Shown: positions 31,251 to 39,712, numbered from the stretch's first letter. The stretch is 64,000 nt of DNA from DASQMT01 sp963839615 (GCA_963839615.1 CAWIVY010000010.1:620001-684000), one strand, 5' to 3'. Notes: generated by a model not told the origin, from the letters alone. Numbers and translations are program-made.

Positions 31251-32057
31251 TCACTCCGTGCGCCGGGGCGCTGGCTGTGCCTCCGCGACGCTGCGGCGAA
31301 ACAGGAGGTCCCAAGGCCTTTCCCCGCTGCCTGACTGCCGCCATCCCGCACCGGTCAGCTCCTCGACGAGCACGTCAAGCGCCTGCGGGGGGCTCGGCCC
31401 GGGGTCACCGTGTGTGTAATTCATCCTGAAGTGTGGAGAACGTGCGATCACGGTCCCGTCCTTGAATGAAGTCGCGTAGAAATGAGCCGTGACCGAGCGG
31501 TTGTGGAGGTCCACACGGCACGTCTCCGCGGACAACGGAGGCTTCGCGAACCGGTTACGCCGCTGCTCAGCCGTGATCCGCTGGGCCGGAGGGCGCGGAG
31601 CGTGTGCTCGCTTGGCCTGGGGCTTCGCTTGTGGTCGCACCTCGCCAGGGGCCGACGGCTCGGCGCGCGACCGGGCTTTCGACACCGGGCCGGCGATCGG
31701 CAACGACGGTCGTGACAGCGCCCACCGCGACCTCGGCGACCACTCGCGACCGCGGTTACGCCGCCCGGCGGGGCGCGCCGCCAGCGCGCCGACCACCGCG
31801 GCAACGATCAGGAGCGCGATGAGCATCGCGGTTGGCATACCGCCGGAATCCCGCTCGCGAGCGAGCGGCGACGGAGTCGGCTGCGGTCCCGCGCCGGCCG
31901 GCGGCGCCGTCGCGCCGGCCGGCGTCGCGGTAGCCTCGAGCGGGAACTCGTCCCAGAGCTCCTTCGGCGGGCGGTCTTCGTTCTGCGCGGCGGCCACGGC
32001 GGGCGCGGCGAGGGCCAAGGCGGAGCACAACAGCACGCGCGCGAGGCGAAGATTCAC
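31251..32057 (-). CDS. Hypothetical secreted or membrane protein
   Basis: A 268-residue protein with an N-terminal signal peptide (about 1-25), a Pro/Ala-rich stretch, one transmembrane helix (about 75-93), a long basic Pro/Arg-rich linker, and a small C-terminal domain (about 190-258; CRVDLHNRSVTAHFYATSF then LVEELTGAGWRQSG and WDLLFRR). That terminal domain is not recognised but looks folded. The GTG start overlaps the L,D-transpeptidase stop by 4 nt, so it is the last gene of an envelope operon. Confidence 0.65.
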   Translation of the reverse strand: MNLRLARVLLCSALALAAPAVAAAQNEDRPPKELWDEFPLEATATPAGATAPPAGAGPQPTPSPLARERDSGGMPTAMLIALLIVAAVVGALAARPAGRRNRGREWSPRSRWALSRPSLPIAGPVSKARSRAEPSAPGEVRPQAKPQAKRAHAPRPPAQRITAEQRRNRFAKPPLSAETCRVDLHNRSVTAHFYATSFKDGTVIARSPHFRMNYTHGDPGPSPPQALDVLVEELTGAGWRQSGSGERPWDLLFRRSVAEAQPAPRRTE

Positions 32058-32830
32058 CGGAACTCCACCGGTGTGCCGATCGGCATCAGCCGCGCGAGGC
32101 GGAGTATGTCGTCGTTGCGCAGGCGGACGCAACCGTGTGATACACGGCCCGGTATGAGATCGGGCCGGTCGGTCCCGTGGATCCCGATGTATCCGCCGGC
32201 GGGCCAGTCGGTGAGCGTGGGTGAGCGTGCGCTGGTCCCGAACGCCACCGGTCCGTACTCAGGGCTCGCGTAGCGCTCCAGCCGACTGCGGATCAAGAAG
32301 GTCCCGCGCGGCGTCGGCCAACGGACGCGGCCGACGCCGACCGGGACCTGCAACACCATCCGCCCGCGTCGCATCAGGGTGAGCCGCTGGCGCGCCAGGT
32401 CCACGATCAGGCGATGACGACTGATCTCGTATGCGCCCAGCGCGCGGCGTGGCAACCATCCGCTACGGCCGTTGGGGAGCGCCGGCAACGTCACGCGCAG
32501 CCAAAGCCTGCCGTCGTCGCTCGCTCGGCGGCCCGTGACCGGCACTGCCGTCACCGTGCCCTCCGGGGAGAGCCGGGCGATACGAGCCACGACGCTCCCC
32601 CCTGGCGCGGCGCGGGCGTACACCCTGCGACGCACGTGCGCCCAGCGCGTGAGTTGCGGTTCGTCGGCGAGCAGTCGAGGGTGGGGGATGTCGAGCGCGG
32701 GCGTTCCCGGGGCCGGCAGCGCTCGGCGCGGCGGCGGGTCGACCTGCTCTGCAGGGCCTGCGGCGACGAAGGCTACGCCCGAGGCCGCGCCGGCCGCGAG
32801 CCCCAGTGCGATCGCAACCTCACGTCTCAC
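32054..32830 (-). CDS. L,D-transpeptidase (YkuD family)
   Basis: A 258-residue secreted or anchored enzyme forming 3-3 peptidoglycan cross-links or attaching proteins to the wall. N-terminal signal anchor (about 7-24), then an SH3-like region (about 65-130, RRRVYARAAPGGSVVARI), then the catalytic YkuD domain with IGIHGTDRPDLIPGRVSHG and the catalytic Cys in SHGCVRL. The C-terminal LMPIGTPVEFR is typical. It overlaps both neighbours by 4 nt, so it is translated with the upstream ferritin-like genes. Confidence 0.92.
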   Translation of the reverse strand: MRREVAIALGLAAGAASGVAFVAAGPAEQVDPPPRRALPAPGTPALDIPHPRLLADEPQLTRWAHVRRRVYARAAPGGSVVARIARLSPEGTVTAVPVTGRRASDDGRLWLRVTLPALPNGRSGWLPRRALGAYEISRHRLIVDLARQRLTLMRRGRMVLQVPVGVGRVRWPTPRGTFLIRSRLERYASPEYGPVAFGTSARSPTLTDWPAGGYIGIHGTDRPDLIPGRVSHGCVRLRNDDILRLARLMPIGTPVEFR

Positions 32831-33495
32831 CCGGTGTAGCGCGGTTCGCGTCTGATCGTGGTTCGCGGGCGGCTGGCGATGAACCCCGTCGAGGCCACGA
32901 TGCCGTTGATCTTGCGCCGGCTGCGTGGGAGGTCAAACGCGTCTGCTGCGGGCGTGTTCCCGTTCAGGTAGCGCATCCACGCGGCGTGCCGGGCCTCCAC
33001 GGTATGAATACCCAGCGCGGATGTCAGCACCGACTTGGAGCGTATGCGGCGCGCCTGACCCTTGTATGCCGCCACCGCGAGATCCTCGAACGCCACCGCG
33101 GTCTTGAGGAACGCGCGATTGGTCTCAGTCACGCCCTGGAAGTCGAAGTGTGGGCGGCCGACCGCCTTGTTGCCGAGCAGGTCACGGAACGCGTTGACGT
33201 GAGCGCGCTCGACCGCCCCCACGACCCGCGCCGCCTCGGCCGTTCTTCCGGTGAGTGCTTTCGCGCGTTCCGCCTCGCTATAGAACGCGGCCTGAAGGTA
33301 CTCCAGAACGAGTGCGTAGTTGAGCACGTCGACGTCGGATGGCGGGATCGCCGCCTGCGCGTCGTCGGACATCGTCAGCGAGAAGCCGGCGACGGTCGCA
33401 GCGGCGGCGACGATGAAGCCGGCCCGCGTCAGCCCGTCCCGGGCCTCGAGAAGCGCGCCGTCGACATCAAGCGCATCCAGGCGGTCGAGATTCAT
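32827..33495 (-). CDS. Ferritin-like domain protein, paralogue 1
   Basis: A 222-residue protein with an N-terminal hydrophobic segment (about 25-47, FIVAAAATVAGFSLTM) and a four-helix ferritin-2-type bundle (about 55-180). Candidate metal ligands are in VLEYLQAAFYSEA, VERAHVNAFRDLL, AFEDLAVAAY and TVEARHAAWMRYL. Such proteins occur in desiccation-related and stress contexts. Whether this one binds iron or has catalytic activity is unknown. It overlaps the upstream paralogue by 4 nt. Confidence 0.8.
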   Translation of the reverse strand: MNLDRLDALDVDGALLEARDGLTRAGFIVAAAATVAGFSLTMSDDAQAAIPPSDVDVLNYALVLEYLQAAFYSEAERAKALTGRTAEAARVVGAVERAHVNAFRDLLGNKAVGRPHFDFQGVTETNRAFLKTAVAFEDLAVAAYKGQARRIRSKSVLTSALGIHTVEARHAAWMRYLNGNTPAADAFDLPRSRRKINGIVASTGFIASRPRTTIRREPRYTG

Positions 33496-34118
33496 GACGC
33501 AAGCCCGATCGCCTTCAGCTCCCGCCGCACCTTGGCTTCGTCGTACGGCACATCGACAGCGTCAGGGGCGGGATCGCCATCGCGGATGCTCCTGATCCAG
33601 GCCGCGTGGCGCGCCTCGACCGACACGATCCGTGCGGCGGCGAGGAACGCGCCCGGGGTGACATTCGTCGCCTGGCCGTTGTACGCGCCCACGGAGGTGT
33701 CTTCGAGTCGTGCGGCCGTCCTGGCGAACGCGTCGGGATCGCGTGTCGCGGCGGTGAAGTCGTAGTCCGGTTCCGGGTCGGCTTTGCTGCCCAGCGCTCC
33801 CTCGAGATAGCTGACGTGCTCACGCTCGTGGGCGAGGACGGCAGCGGCAAACTCCTTCAGCTCTCCTCTCAGGCCCGCGTCCTGCAGGGCGGCCTCGTAG
33901 AACGCGACCTCGACGTACTCCACGAGGAGGAGGAGATTCAGGATCCGAACGTCCTTCGCGGCGGACGGTGCCGCGGCGAGGCGATCAGCGGAGCCCAGCG
34001 CCGCGACCACAACGAGCGTGCCACCGACCGCCTGGGCCGCGGTCCTCAACGAATGGCGGCGGGTGGTGTCGAACGTGACATCCCGGTCGGGGGCCGGGAT
34101 GTTGCGGTGATCAGACAA
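33492..34118 (-). CDS. Ferritin-like domain protein, paralogue 2
   Basis: A 208-residue paralogue of the next gene. It has a twin-arginine-like start (TTRRHSLRTAAQAVGG) followed by a hydrophobic stretch, suggesting Tat or signal-anchor export, then a ferritin-2 bundle with LLVEYVEVAFYEAAL, LAHEREHVSYLEGAL, ARLEDTSVGAYNGQ and SVEARHAAWIRSI. The TTG at 34118 is chosen because GAAGGGG lies 5 nt upstream; the frame stays open well upstream, but that part looks non-coding. Head gene of the ferritin-ferritin-L,D-transpeptidase-membrane protein operon. Confidence 0.78.
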   Translation of the reverse strand: MSDHRNIPAPDRDVTFDTTRRHSLRTAAQAVGGTLVVVAALGSADRLAAAPSAAKDVRILNLLLLVEYVEVAFYEAALQDAGLRGELKEFAAAVLAHEREHVSYLEGALGSKADPEPDYDFTAATRDPDAFARTAARLEDTSVGAYNGQATNVTPGAFLAAARIVSVEARHAAWIRSIRDGDPAPDAVDVPYDEAKVRRELKAIGLAS

Positions 34119-34232
34119 ACCGACCCCTTCACGGCATATGGCGGAGTACACGAGTCTGGTGACATCCTCAGGCGTCGGCAACCCCCCATCGGTCAAGGAT
34201 CCTTCGTGGGTCGTCGCGCGACGCCTGCCACC

Positions 34233-34442
34233 ATGGCTGTCGTGAGTCGTCGCAGCATGGTCATCGTCGGGATCTGTTTCGGGATCGCGTACGCAGTCAG
34301 CAGCGCCATCCGCGGCCAGGTCCTCGCCGGCATCGTGACCGGCGCGATCGGTGCGGTGCTCGTGTATCTCGTGCTGCTGCGCGTGCAGGAGCACAACGCA
34401 GCTCGTCGGCGCGAGCACCGGTCGCCAGAGCATCGGCCTTAG
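34233..34442 (+). CDS. Small two-helix membrane protein
   Basis: A 69-residue protein with two predicted transmembrane helices (about MVIVGICFGIAYAVSSAI and LAGIVTGAIGAVLVYLVLL) and a basic C-terminal tail. It is divergent from the ferritin-like operon across a 114-bp gap (34119-34232) that must hold both promoters. Function unknown. A GTG at 34242 is an alternative start. Confidence 0.62.
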   Translation: MAVVSRRSMVIVGICFGIAYAVSSAIRGQVLAGIVTGAIGAVLVYLVLLRVQEHNAARRREHRSPEHRP

Positions 34443-34492
34443 CGCTTGTCGCGTCGCGCATGATCGGCGGCGCGTGACAGACTCGGGGCCGC

Positions 34493-35497
34493 ATGTCATC
34501 CGACTCCTTCTGGCGCGGCCGCTCCGTCCTGGTCACGGGCGCCACCGGCTTCCTCGGCTCGCACCTTGTCGATGCGCTCGTTGCGCTTGGCGCCGCAGTC
34601 GTCATCGTGCGGCGGGATCGCCGCCCCGCCACGGCGGTGAGCGCCGGATGGCTTGAGGGCGTCGCGATCGTCGAAGGCGACATCGGCGACACGCCGCTGA
34701 TGCTGCGCGCGTTGGAGGAGTTCTCGGTGCGGAGCGTTTTCCACACGGCAGCCCAGACGCAAGTCGGAGTCGCGCGTCGTCAGCCTGCGTCGACCTTCGC
34801 ATCGAACGTCCAGGGCACCTGGAGCGTCCTCGAGGCGGTCCGCCGATCTCGCGACGTCGAACAGATCCTCGTAGCCTCGAGCGACAAGGCGTACGGGGAA
34901 CAGCCGAAGCTGCCGTACGACGAAACGATGCCGTTGCTCGCCCGGGAGCCGTACGACGCGTCGAAGGCATGTGCAGAGATCGTGGCCGGCACGTACTTCG
35001 CCGCCTACGGCGCGCCCGTCGCGATCACCAGGTGCGCAAATTTGTATGGACCCGGTGATCGGAACTGGCGTCGGCTGGTTCCCGGGACCCTGCGCAGCAT
35101 CCTGCTGGGCGAGCGGCCGATCATCCGGTCGGACGGCTCGCTCGTACGCGACTACCTGTTCGTGCGGGACGCGGCGTCGGCGTACTTGCAGCTCGCCGAG
35201 GCGATGGCGTCCGACTCTTCGCTCGCCGGCGAGGCCTTCAACTTCTCGGCGGAGCTGCCGCTAACCGTCATGGAGATGGTCCAGCGATTGCAGGATGCCG
35301 CGGGAACGCAGCTCGAGCCGATCATCGCCGACGAGGCGGTAGGGGAGATCCCCGAGCAGCACCTGAGCGCACGCAAGGCACGCGAGGTCCTGGGCTGGGC
35401 GCCCAGATTCACGCTCGACGAAGGCCTCTCGGAGACCGTGGACTACTACCGGACGCTGCTGGACGCGCGTGATGCCCTCAGCTTTGCGGACGGCTAG
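34493..35497 (+). CDS. NAD-dependent sugar epimerase/4,6-dehydratase-like protein
   Basis: A 334-residue extended short-chain dehydrogenase. It has VLVTGATGFLGSHL (GxxGxxG cofactor loop), ASSDKAYGEQPKLPYDE, the catalytic YDASK (YxxxK), and RCANLYGPGDRNWRRLVPGT. FWRGRSVLVTG at the start and the SDKAYGE segment are closest to CDP-glucose or GDP-mannose 4,6-dehydratase-like enzymes. A glucose-1-phosphate cytidylyltransferase gene lies 25 kb away in the polysaccharide locus, so a CDP-sugar role is possible. The stop codon shares the palindrome CTAG (35494-35497) with the stop of the convergent M23 gene. Confidence 0.85.
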   Translation: MSSDSFWRGRSVLVTGATGFLGSHLVDALVALGAAVVIVRRDRRPATAVSAGWLEGVAIVEGDIGDTPLMLRALEEFSVRSVFHTAAQTQVGVARRQPASTFASNVQGTWSVLEAVRRSRDVEQILVASSDKAYGEQPKLPYDETMPLLAREPYDASKACAEIVAGTYFAAYGAPVAITRCANLYGPGDRNWRRLVPGTLRSILLGERPIIRSDGSLVRDYLFVRDAASAYLQLAEAMASDSSLAGEAFNFSAELPLTVMEMVQRLQDAAGTQLEPIIADEAVGEIPEQHLSARKAREVLGWAPRFTLDEGLSETVDYYRTLLDARDALSFADG

Positions 35498-36825
35498 GAC
35501 TGCGCGTCCCAGGCCCGCAGGTCGGGCAGGGGATCGAACGCGCTGCCGCCGCTGTACCAGCCCGGCGCGGTCCACTCCTCGAAGTGCAGGTGACAGCCGC
35601 TGGCACGTCCGGTGGAGCCGACGAAGCCGATCGGCTGGCCGGTCTTGACGCGGTCGCCGACGCCGACCAGCGCCGCCTCGCGCAGGTGCATGTAGCCGAA
35701 GTCGACGCCGGTCCGAGCGCCGTCGATCACGACGTAGTTGCCGGCAGCCGACTGGAACTCCCTGAACTTCACAACGCCGCCGCGCGCGGCCACGATCGGC
35801 GTCCCGCAGGCCGCGAACACGTCCTGGCCCTGGTGGCCGCGGCCGCCGCCGAAGCGTGCTCCCTCCTCGGCGTAGTCGTGCGCGCCGATCAGCGGGAAGC
35901 GATAGCGAAGGAACTTGAACGCGCCCGGCGCCGACGGGGACACAGTGCCGGCCCGGCTACCGCGGGCTACCGGCGCCCCGCGCGCTCCCGACACGTCGAC
36001 CGCGCTCGACGTCGCGGCCAGCCCGGAGGCGTCGGTCGCGGTGACACGGAACTGGTAGAGCCCGTCGGCCTGGACCGCGCCGTCGACGGTGCCATCCCAG
36101 CTCACGGTCTGGGGGATCCCGGGCGCGACCTCGCCTGGCGCCCACTGCTCGACGACGGCGCCGTCCGCGTCGCGGACGAGCTCGACCTGGACGGCTGCGG
36201 GCCGCGATCCGCCGACGACATAGGAGAGCTCGGCCGGTCGCCGCGCCCCGAAGAAGACCTTCGCGCCCTGGACCTCCGCGTCGACGATGCCGGCAGGCAC
36301 GTCGGCGGGCTGCGGCTCGACGGTGAGCGGCCGGCGCGAGGCGGGCGAGCGCGTTCCGTCCGCGCGCACGACCGCGAGCGGGCCGCTCGCCGCGGTGCGG
36401 GGCACGACTGCCAGCGCGGAGCGCCTGCGCACGCGCCGCGGCGCGACCGAGGTGTCGTCGGCGTCGCCCTCGGCGCCGAGGAAGACGACCTCGTCGAGCG
36501 GCGCGAGGTTGCGGCCGCGGATGCGCACGAGCGACCCGGGTCGCGCCGCCGCGGCTGCGCCGCAGTCGCTGCGGCACCTGAAGCGGCGGATCAGCGGCGC
36601 CGGCTTCCCGTAGAGGTTGGCGGTCGGCGGCGGTGCGAGCGAGCGGGCGCGGGCCGACTCGGACGGCTCCGGCTCGGTCGGAGCGGTGCCGCCCGTCGGA
36701 TCCTGAGCGAAGGCGCCGACCGGCGTGGCGGCCACGGCGAGCCCGAAGATGGCGAGCGCGATCGCCGCAGCCGACGTCAACGATTCAGTTTTCCGGCACG
36801 GCCGGGCGACCGCTGTTCGCGGCAT
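35494..36825 (-). CDS. Secreted M23 family metallopeptidase (peptidoglycan endopeptidase)
   Basis: A 443-residue secreted protein. Signal peptide about 18-41; an IPT/TIG-like domain (about 95-170, LVRIRGRNLAPLDEVVFLG); a FlgD-like Ig domain (about 195-275); then the LytM/M23 catalytic domain (about 310-430) with zinc ligands in GRGHQGQDVFAACGTP and HLHFEEW and the YMHL motif. It cleaves peptidoglycan cross-bridges or stem peptides. Its leader contains a c-di-AMP riboswitch, so production is expected to drop when c-di-AMP is high, as for other actinobacterial wall hydrolases. Confidence 0.92.
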   Translation of the reverse strand: MPRTAVARPCRKTESLTSAAAIALAIFGLAVAATPVGAFAQDPTGGTAPTEPEPSESARARSLAPPPTANLYGKPAPLIRRFRCRSDCGAAAAARPGSLVRIRGRNLAPLDEVVFLGAEGDADDTSVAPRRVRRRSALAVVPRTAASGPLAVVRADGTRSPASRRPLTVEPQPADVPAGIVDAEVQGAKVFFGARRPAELSYVVGGSRPAAVQVELVRDADGAVVEQWAPGEVAPGIPQTVSWDGTVDGAVQADGLYQFRVTATDASGLAATSSAVDVSGARGAPVARGSRAGTVSPSAPGAFKFLRYRFPLIGAHDYAEEGARFGGGRGHQGQDVFAACGTPIVAARGGVVKFREFQSAAGNYVVIDGARTGVDFGYMHLREAALVGVGDRVKTGQPIGFVGSTGRASGCHLHFEEWTAPGWYSGGSAFDPLPDLRAWDAQS

Positions 36826-36840
36826 CCACTTCCTCTCGTC

Positions 36841-36965
36841 GGCCTACGGGGTTAGCTGACGGGCTCGCGCTGACGCGCTACCAGGCGGCAATGCCTGGAT
36901 TCGCCCCCGGGCTCGGACTTCGAGCCCTTCGGATCCCCCGCTCCGTCCTCCCCAGGACGGACTCG
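36841..36965 (-). promoter_or_regulatory. Cyclic di-AMP riboswitch (ydaO-yuaA type)
   Basis: On the minus strand, 16 nt upstream of the M23 start, the leader reads in order GGAGCGGGGGATCC, then GGGGGCGAATCC, and finally GTCAGCTAACCCCGTAGGC followed by GAGAGGAAGTGG. These are the conserved blocks of the ydaO class, in the right order and spacing, with variable hairpins between them. Family members sense c-di-AMP and usually switch genes off. Boundaries are approximate. An invariance check against the Rfam ydaO model would settle it. Confidence 0.87.
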
Positions 36966-36987
36966 GCTGGCGTTATGAACGCGCGGG

Positions 36988-36995
36988 AGTATAAA
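36988..36995. promoter_or_regulatory. Candidate bidirectional -10 box between the M23 leader and rplM
   Basis: AGTATAAA provides TATAAA on the plus strand (toward rplM) and TATACT on the minus strand (toward the riboswitch). It is the most AT-rich point of the 271-bp divergent gap 36826-37096. No convincing -35 hexamer is seen on either side. The rest of the rplM leader has only a small hairpin (37013-37025). Confidence 0.35.
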
Positions 36996-37096
36996 CACGG
37001 AACGGTCGGAAACGGACACCGTCCGGCCCGCGGAGCCCCGCTATCATCCTGCGCCGCTGCCACGCACGCCGCGTGGCTCGTTCTGTGCCCGCACCG

Positions 37097-37534
37097 ATGA
37101 AGACCTACGTCGCCACTCCACTTGACCGCGAGCGCAACTGGCTGCTCGTCGACGCCCAGGGCCTGACCCTCGGGCGGCTGGCCACCCAGATCGCCGACGC
37201 GCTGCGCGGCAAGCGCAAGCCGACCTACACGCCACACGTCGACGTGGGCGACTTCGTCGTCGTCGTCAACGCCGAGAAGATCTCGGTCACCGGCGCGAAG
37301 CTGCACGAGAAGATGTACTACCGCCACTCGGGCTACCCGGGCGGGCTCAAGAAGCGGACGCTCAACGACATGCTCGAGCGCCGCCCCGAGGAGGTCATCC
37401 GGCTCGCTGTGCGCGGCATGCTGCCGAAGAACCGCCTGGCCCGCAAGCAGCTGACCAAGCTCAAGGTCTACGCCGGACCCGAGCACCCGCACGAGGCGCA
37501 GAAGCCCCAGAAGCTGGAGATCACCACCCGATGA
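37097..37534 (+). CDS. rplM: 50S ribosomal protein L13
   Basis: A 145-residue ribosomal protein of normal length. It starts MKTYVATPLDRERNWLLVDA and has the conserved LGRLATQIADALRGK, GDFVVVVNAEKI, YYRHSGYPGG and AVRGMLPKN motifs. It overlaps rpsI by 4 nt (ATGA), the usual L13-S9 pair. The leader of about 100 nt is not assigned to a known autoregulatory family. Confidence 0.97.
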   Translation: MKTYVATPLDRERNWLLVDAQGLTLGRLATQIADALRGKRKPTYTPHVDVGDFVVVVNAEKISVTGAKLHEKMYYRHSGYPGGLKKRTLNDMLERRPEEVIRLAVRGMLPKNRLARKQLTKLKVYAGPEHPHEAQKPQKLEITTR

Positions 37535-38355
37535 CGGACGAGAAGAACGGCGAGGTCAACGAGCCCGACGAGGCGAAGCGAAGCGCCGCCGGTGACGAGC
37601 CCGAAGGGCGAGGCAGAATCGCGGCCGAGGATTCGGTCGGCGCCCAGGAGACTCCGAGCGAGGAGCAGCAGCAGCGCGAGCAGGAGATCGTCGCGGAGCC
37701 CGTGGCCGAGGAGCCCGCCGCCGCGCCCGCGCCGGCCGCCGAGCCCCAGCCCGCCGCGGCCGAGGCGGAGCAGGACGACGATGAGGTCGACGAGACCCCG
37801 CGGGTCAAGCCGGAGATCCCGGGCATGGACCTCGAGGTCGACATCGTGCGCGAGGGCGAGGAAGTCCTGCGCGGCGAGGACGAGGACGAGTACGGCGACG
37901 GCGACGGCGACGCCGCCGAGGAGGATTTCGCCCAGCCGATCGCCGACGCTGCGATCGACCTTGCGGCCGGCGCCCGCTACACGGCGACCGGCAAGCGCAA
38001 GACGGCCGTTGCGCGCGTCATCCTCAAGCCCGGCACCGGCGCCTACCTGATCAACGGCCGCACGCTCGACGTCTTCTTCCCGCGGCCCGCGCTGCAGCGC
38101 ACGATTCGCACCGCGCTCGAGACGGTCGGGCTGGAGGAGAAGATCGACGTGGTCGCCTCGATGCACGGCGGCGGCGTGTCGGCCCAGGCCGGCGCCCTGC
38201 GCCACGGCATCTCCAAGGCGCTCGTCGACGCCGATCCGAACCTGCGTTCCGAGCTCAAGCGGCGCGGGTTCCTGACGCGCGACGCGCGCGTCAAGGAGCG
38301 CAAGAAGGCAGGCCTGAAGAAGGCCCGCAAGCGGCCGCAGTTCTCGAAGCGCTAG
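37531..38355 (+). CDS. rpsI: 30S ribosomal protein S9 with a long acidic N-terminal extension
   Basis: The S9 core (about residues 150-274) is canonical: YTATGKRKTAVARVILKPGTG, the INGR and AQAGALRHGISKAL motifs, and the C-terminal KKARKRPQFSKR that reaches the ribosomal P site. In front of it are 149 extra residues, rich in Glu, Asp, Ala, Pro and Gln, with runs such as EDEDEYGDGDGDAAEE. Typical S9 is about 130 residues, and actinobacterial forms have only a modest extension. The ATG overlaps the rplM stop and no internal start with a good ribosome site stands out, so the extension is probably translated. Confidence 0.93.
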   Translation: MTDEKNGEVNEPDEAKRSAAGDEPEGRGRIAAEDSVGAQETPSEEQQQREQEIVAEPVAEEPAAAPAPAAEPQPAAAEAEQDDDEVDETPRVKPEIPGMDLEVDIVREGEEVLRGEDEDEYGDGDGDAAEEDFAQPIADAAIDLAAGARYTATGKRKTAVARVILKPGTGAYLINGRTLDVFFPRPALQRTIRTALETVGLEEKIDVVASMHGGGVSAQAGALRHGISKALVDADPNLRSELKRRGFLTRDARVKERKKAGLKKARKRPQFSKR

Positions 38356-38360
38356 CCGCC

Positions 38361-39701
38361 TTGGCTCGTCAGCTCTTCGGCACCGACGGTGTCAGGGGAG
38401 TCGCCGGGGAGTTCCTGACCGCGGAGCTGTCGCTGGCGCTCGCACGGGCCGCGACGCAGCGCGTGGGTGCCGCGCGGCCGCGCGTGCTCGTGATCCGCGA
38501 CACGCGCGAGTCCGGCGAGATGCTCGAGGCCGCGATCGCGGCCGGCGTCGCCGCGGCCGGCGGCGAGGCGCTGCTGGGCGGCGTGCTGCCCACGCCGGGC
38601 GCGCCGCTGTTGATCGAGCGCTACGGATTCGACCTCGGCGTCGTACTCAGCGCGTCGCACAACCCGTACCGCGACAACGGGATCAAGTTCTTCGGCGGCG
38701 ACGGCTTCAAGCTCTCCGACGCCGCCGAGCTGGAGATCGAGCAGGCGCTGGAGTCGGCGGCCCATGGCAACGGCGCCGGACCGGTCGGCCGCGTGCGCAC
38801 GCTGGAGGGCGCACTGGAGGACTATCTGCGCGCGCTGCACGAGCGCTTCGAGCAGCTCGACCTGAGCGGCCTGCGGATCGCGCTGGACTGCGCGAACGGC
38901 GCTACACATCGCGCGGCGCCGGAGATCTTCCGCCGCCTCGGCGCGAACGTCGACGTGCTCGCGGACGCGCCGGACGGCCGCAACATCAACGCCGGCTGCG
39001 GCTCGACGCACATCGACGCGCTCGCCGCCCACGTGCGTGCGGGCGGCCACGACGGCGGGTTCGCGTTCGACGGCGACGGCGACCGCGTGCTCGCCGTCGA
39101 CCGCCGCGGCGTCGTCGTCGACGGCGACGAGCTGATCGCGCTCGCCGCGCTGCACCTGCGCTCCGCCGGACGCCTGCCGGGCGGCGGCGTGGCGGTGACG
39201 GTGATGACGAACTACGGCTTCCACACGGCGATGCGCGCCGCCGGCGTCGAGGTCGCGACGACGGCCGTCGGCGACCGCTACGTGCTCGAGGCGCTGCGCG
39301 AGCGCGACTGGGCGCTGGGCGGCGAGCAGTCGGGCCACATCATCGACACGGGATTCGTGCCCTCCGGCGACGGGATCGCCGCCGCGCTGCTGACGCTGGA
39401 GTCGCTCGCGGGCGGCGATCTGGCCGACCGGCACGCGATGGAGAAGCTCCCGCAGCGGCTCGTCAACGTGCGCTTCGCCGACCGCGCCGCGCTGACCGGC
39501 GCCGTCGAGGCGACCGCGGCGGAGATCGAGGCCGAGTCGGCGGCGCTGAGCGGGCGCGGGCGCGTGCTCGTGCGCCCCAGCGGCACCGAGCCGCTCGTGC
39601 GCGTGATGGTGGAGGCGCCGACCGCCGAGGAGGCCGATGCGGTCTCCGGGCGGCTGGTGGCGAGCGTCGAGGCAGCGGGCGGAGCAGGACCCCGAAGCTA
39701 G
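38361..39701 (+). CDS. glmM: Phosphoglucosamine mutase
   Basis: A 446-residue enzyme interconverting glucosamine-6-phosphate and glucosamine-1-phosphate for UDP-GlcNAc synthesis. The FGTDGVRG start, phosphoserine Ser99 in LSASHNPYRDNGIKFF, the metal loop DGDGDR, the sugar-binding GGEQSGH and the C-terminal RPSGTEPLVRVM are all present. TTG start at 38361, 5 nt after rpsI. It lies next to glmS, the previous step of the same pathway. Confidence 0.96.
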   Translation: MARQLFGTDGVRGVAGEFLTAELSLALARAATQRVGAARPRVLVIRDTRESGEMLEAAIAAGVAAAGGEALLGGVLPTPGAPLLIERYGFDLGVVLSASHNPYRDNGIKFFGGDGFKLSDAAELEIEQALESAAHGNGAGPVGRVRTLEGALEDYLRALHERFEQLDLSGLRIALDCANGATHRAAPEIFRRLGANVDVLADAPDGRNINAGCGSTHIDALAAHVRAGGHDGGFAFDGDGDRVLAVDRRGVVVDGDELIALAALHLRSAGRLPGGGVAVTVMTNYGFHTAMRAAGVEVATTAVGDRYVLEALRERDWALGGEQSGHIIDTGFVPSGDGIAAALLTLESLAGGDLADRHAMEKLPQRLVNVRFADRAALTGAVEATAAEIEAESAALSGRGRVLVRPSGTEPLVRVMVEAPTAEEADAVSGRLVASVEAAGGAGPRS

Positions 39702-39712
39702 AATTCGCCGGC

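Noticed and set aside
28540..31419. A 959-codon open frame on the plus strand across guaB3 and guaA
   Set aside because: It is a shifted frame of two clearly identified genes and is dominated by Arg and Ala.
33492..34499. A 335-residue version of the upstream ferritin-like protein starting at 34499
   Set aside because: The first 127 residues lack any pattern, while a TTG with a good ribosome site at 34118 gives a protein beginning just before the twin-arginine-like signal.
37013..37025. Small hairpin in the rplM leader as an L13 autoregulatory element
   Set aside because: The stem is only 5 bp with a 3-nt loop, which is common by chance in GC-rich DNA, and no known L13 leader motif is present.
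39702..39712. A glmS ribozyme ahead of glmS
   Set aside because: Only 11 nt separate glmM and glmS, so there is no space for it.
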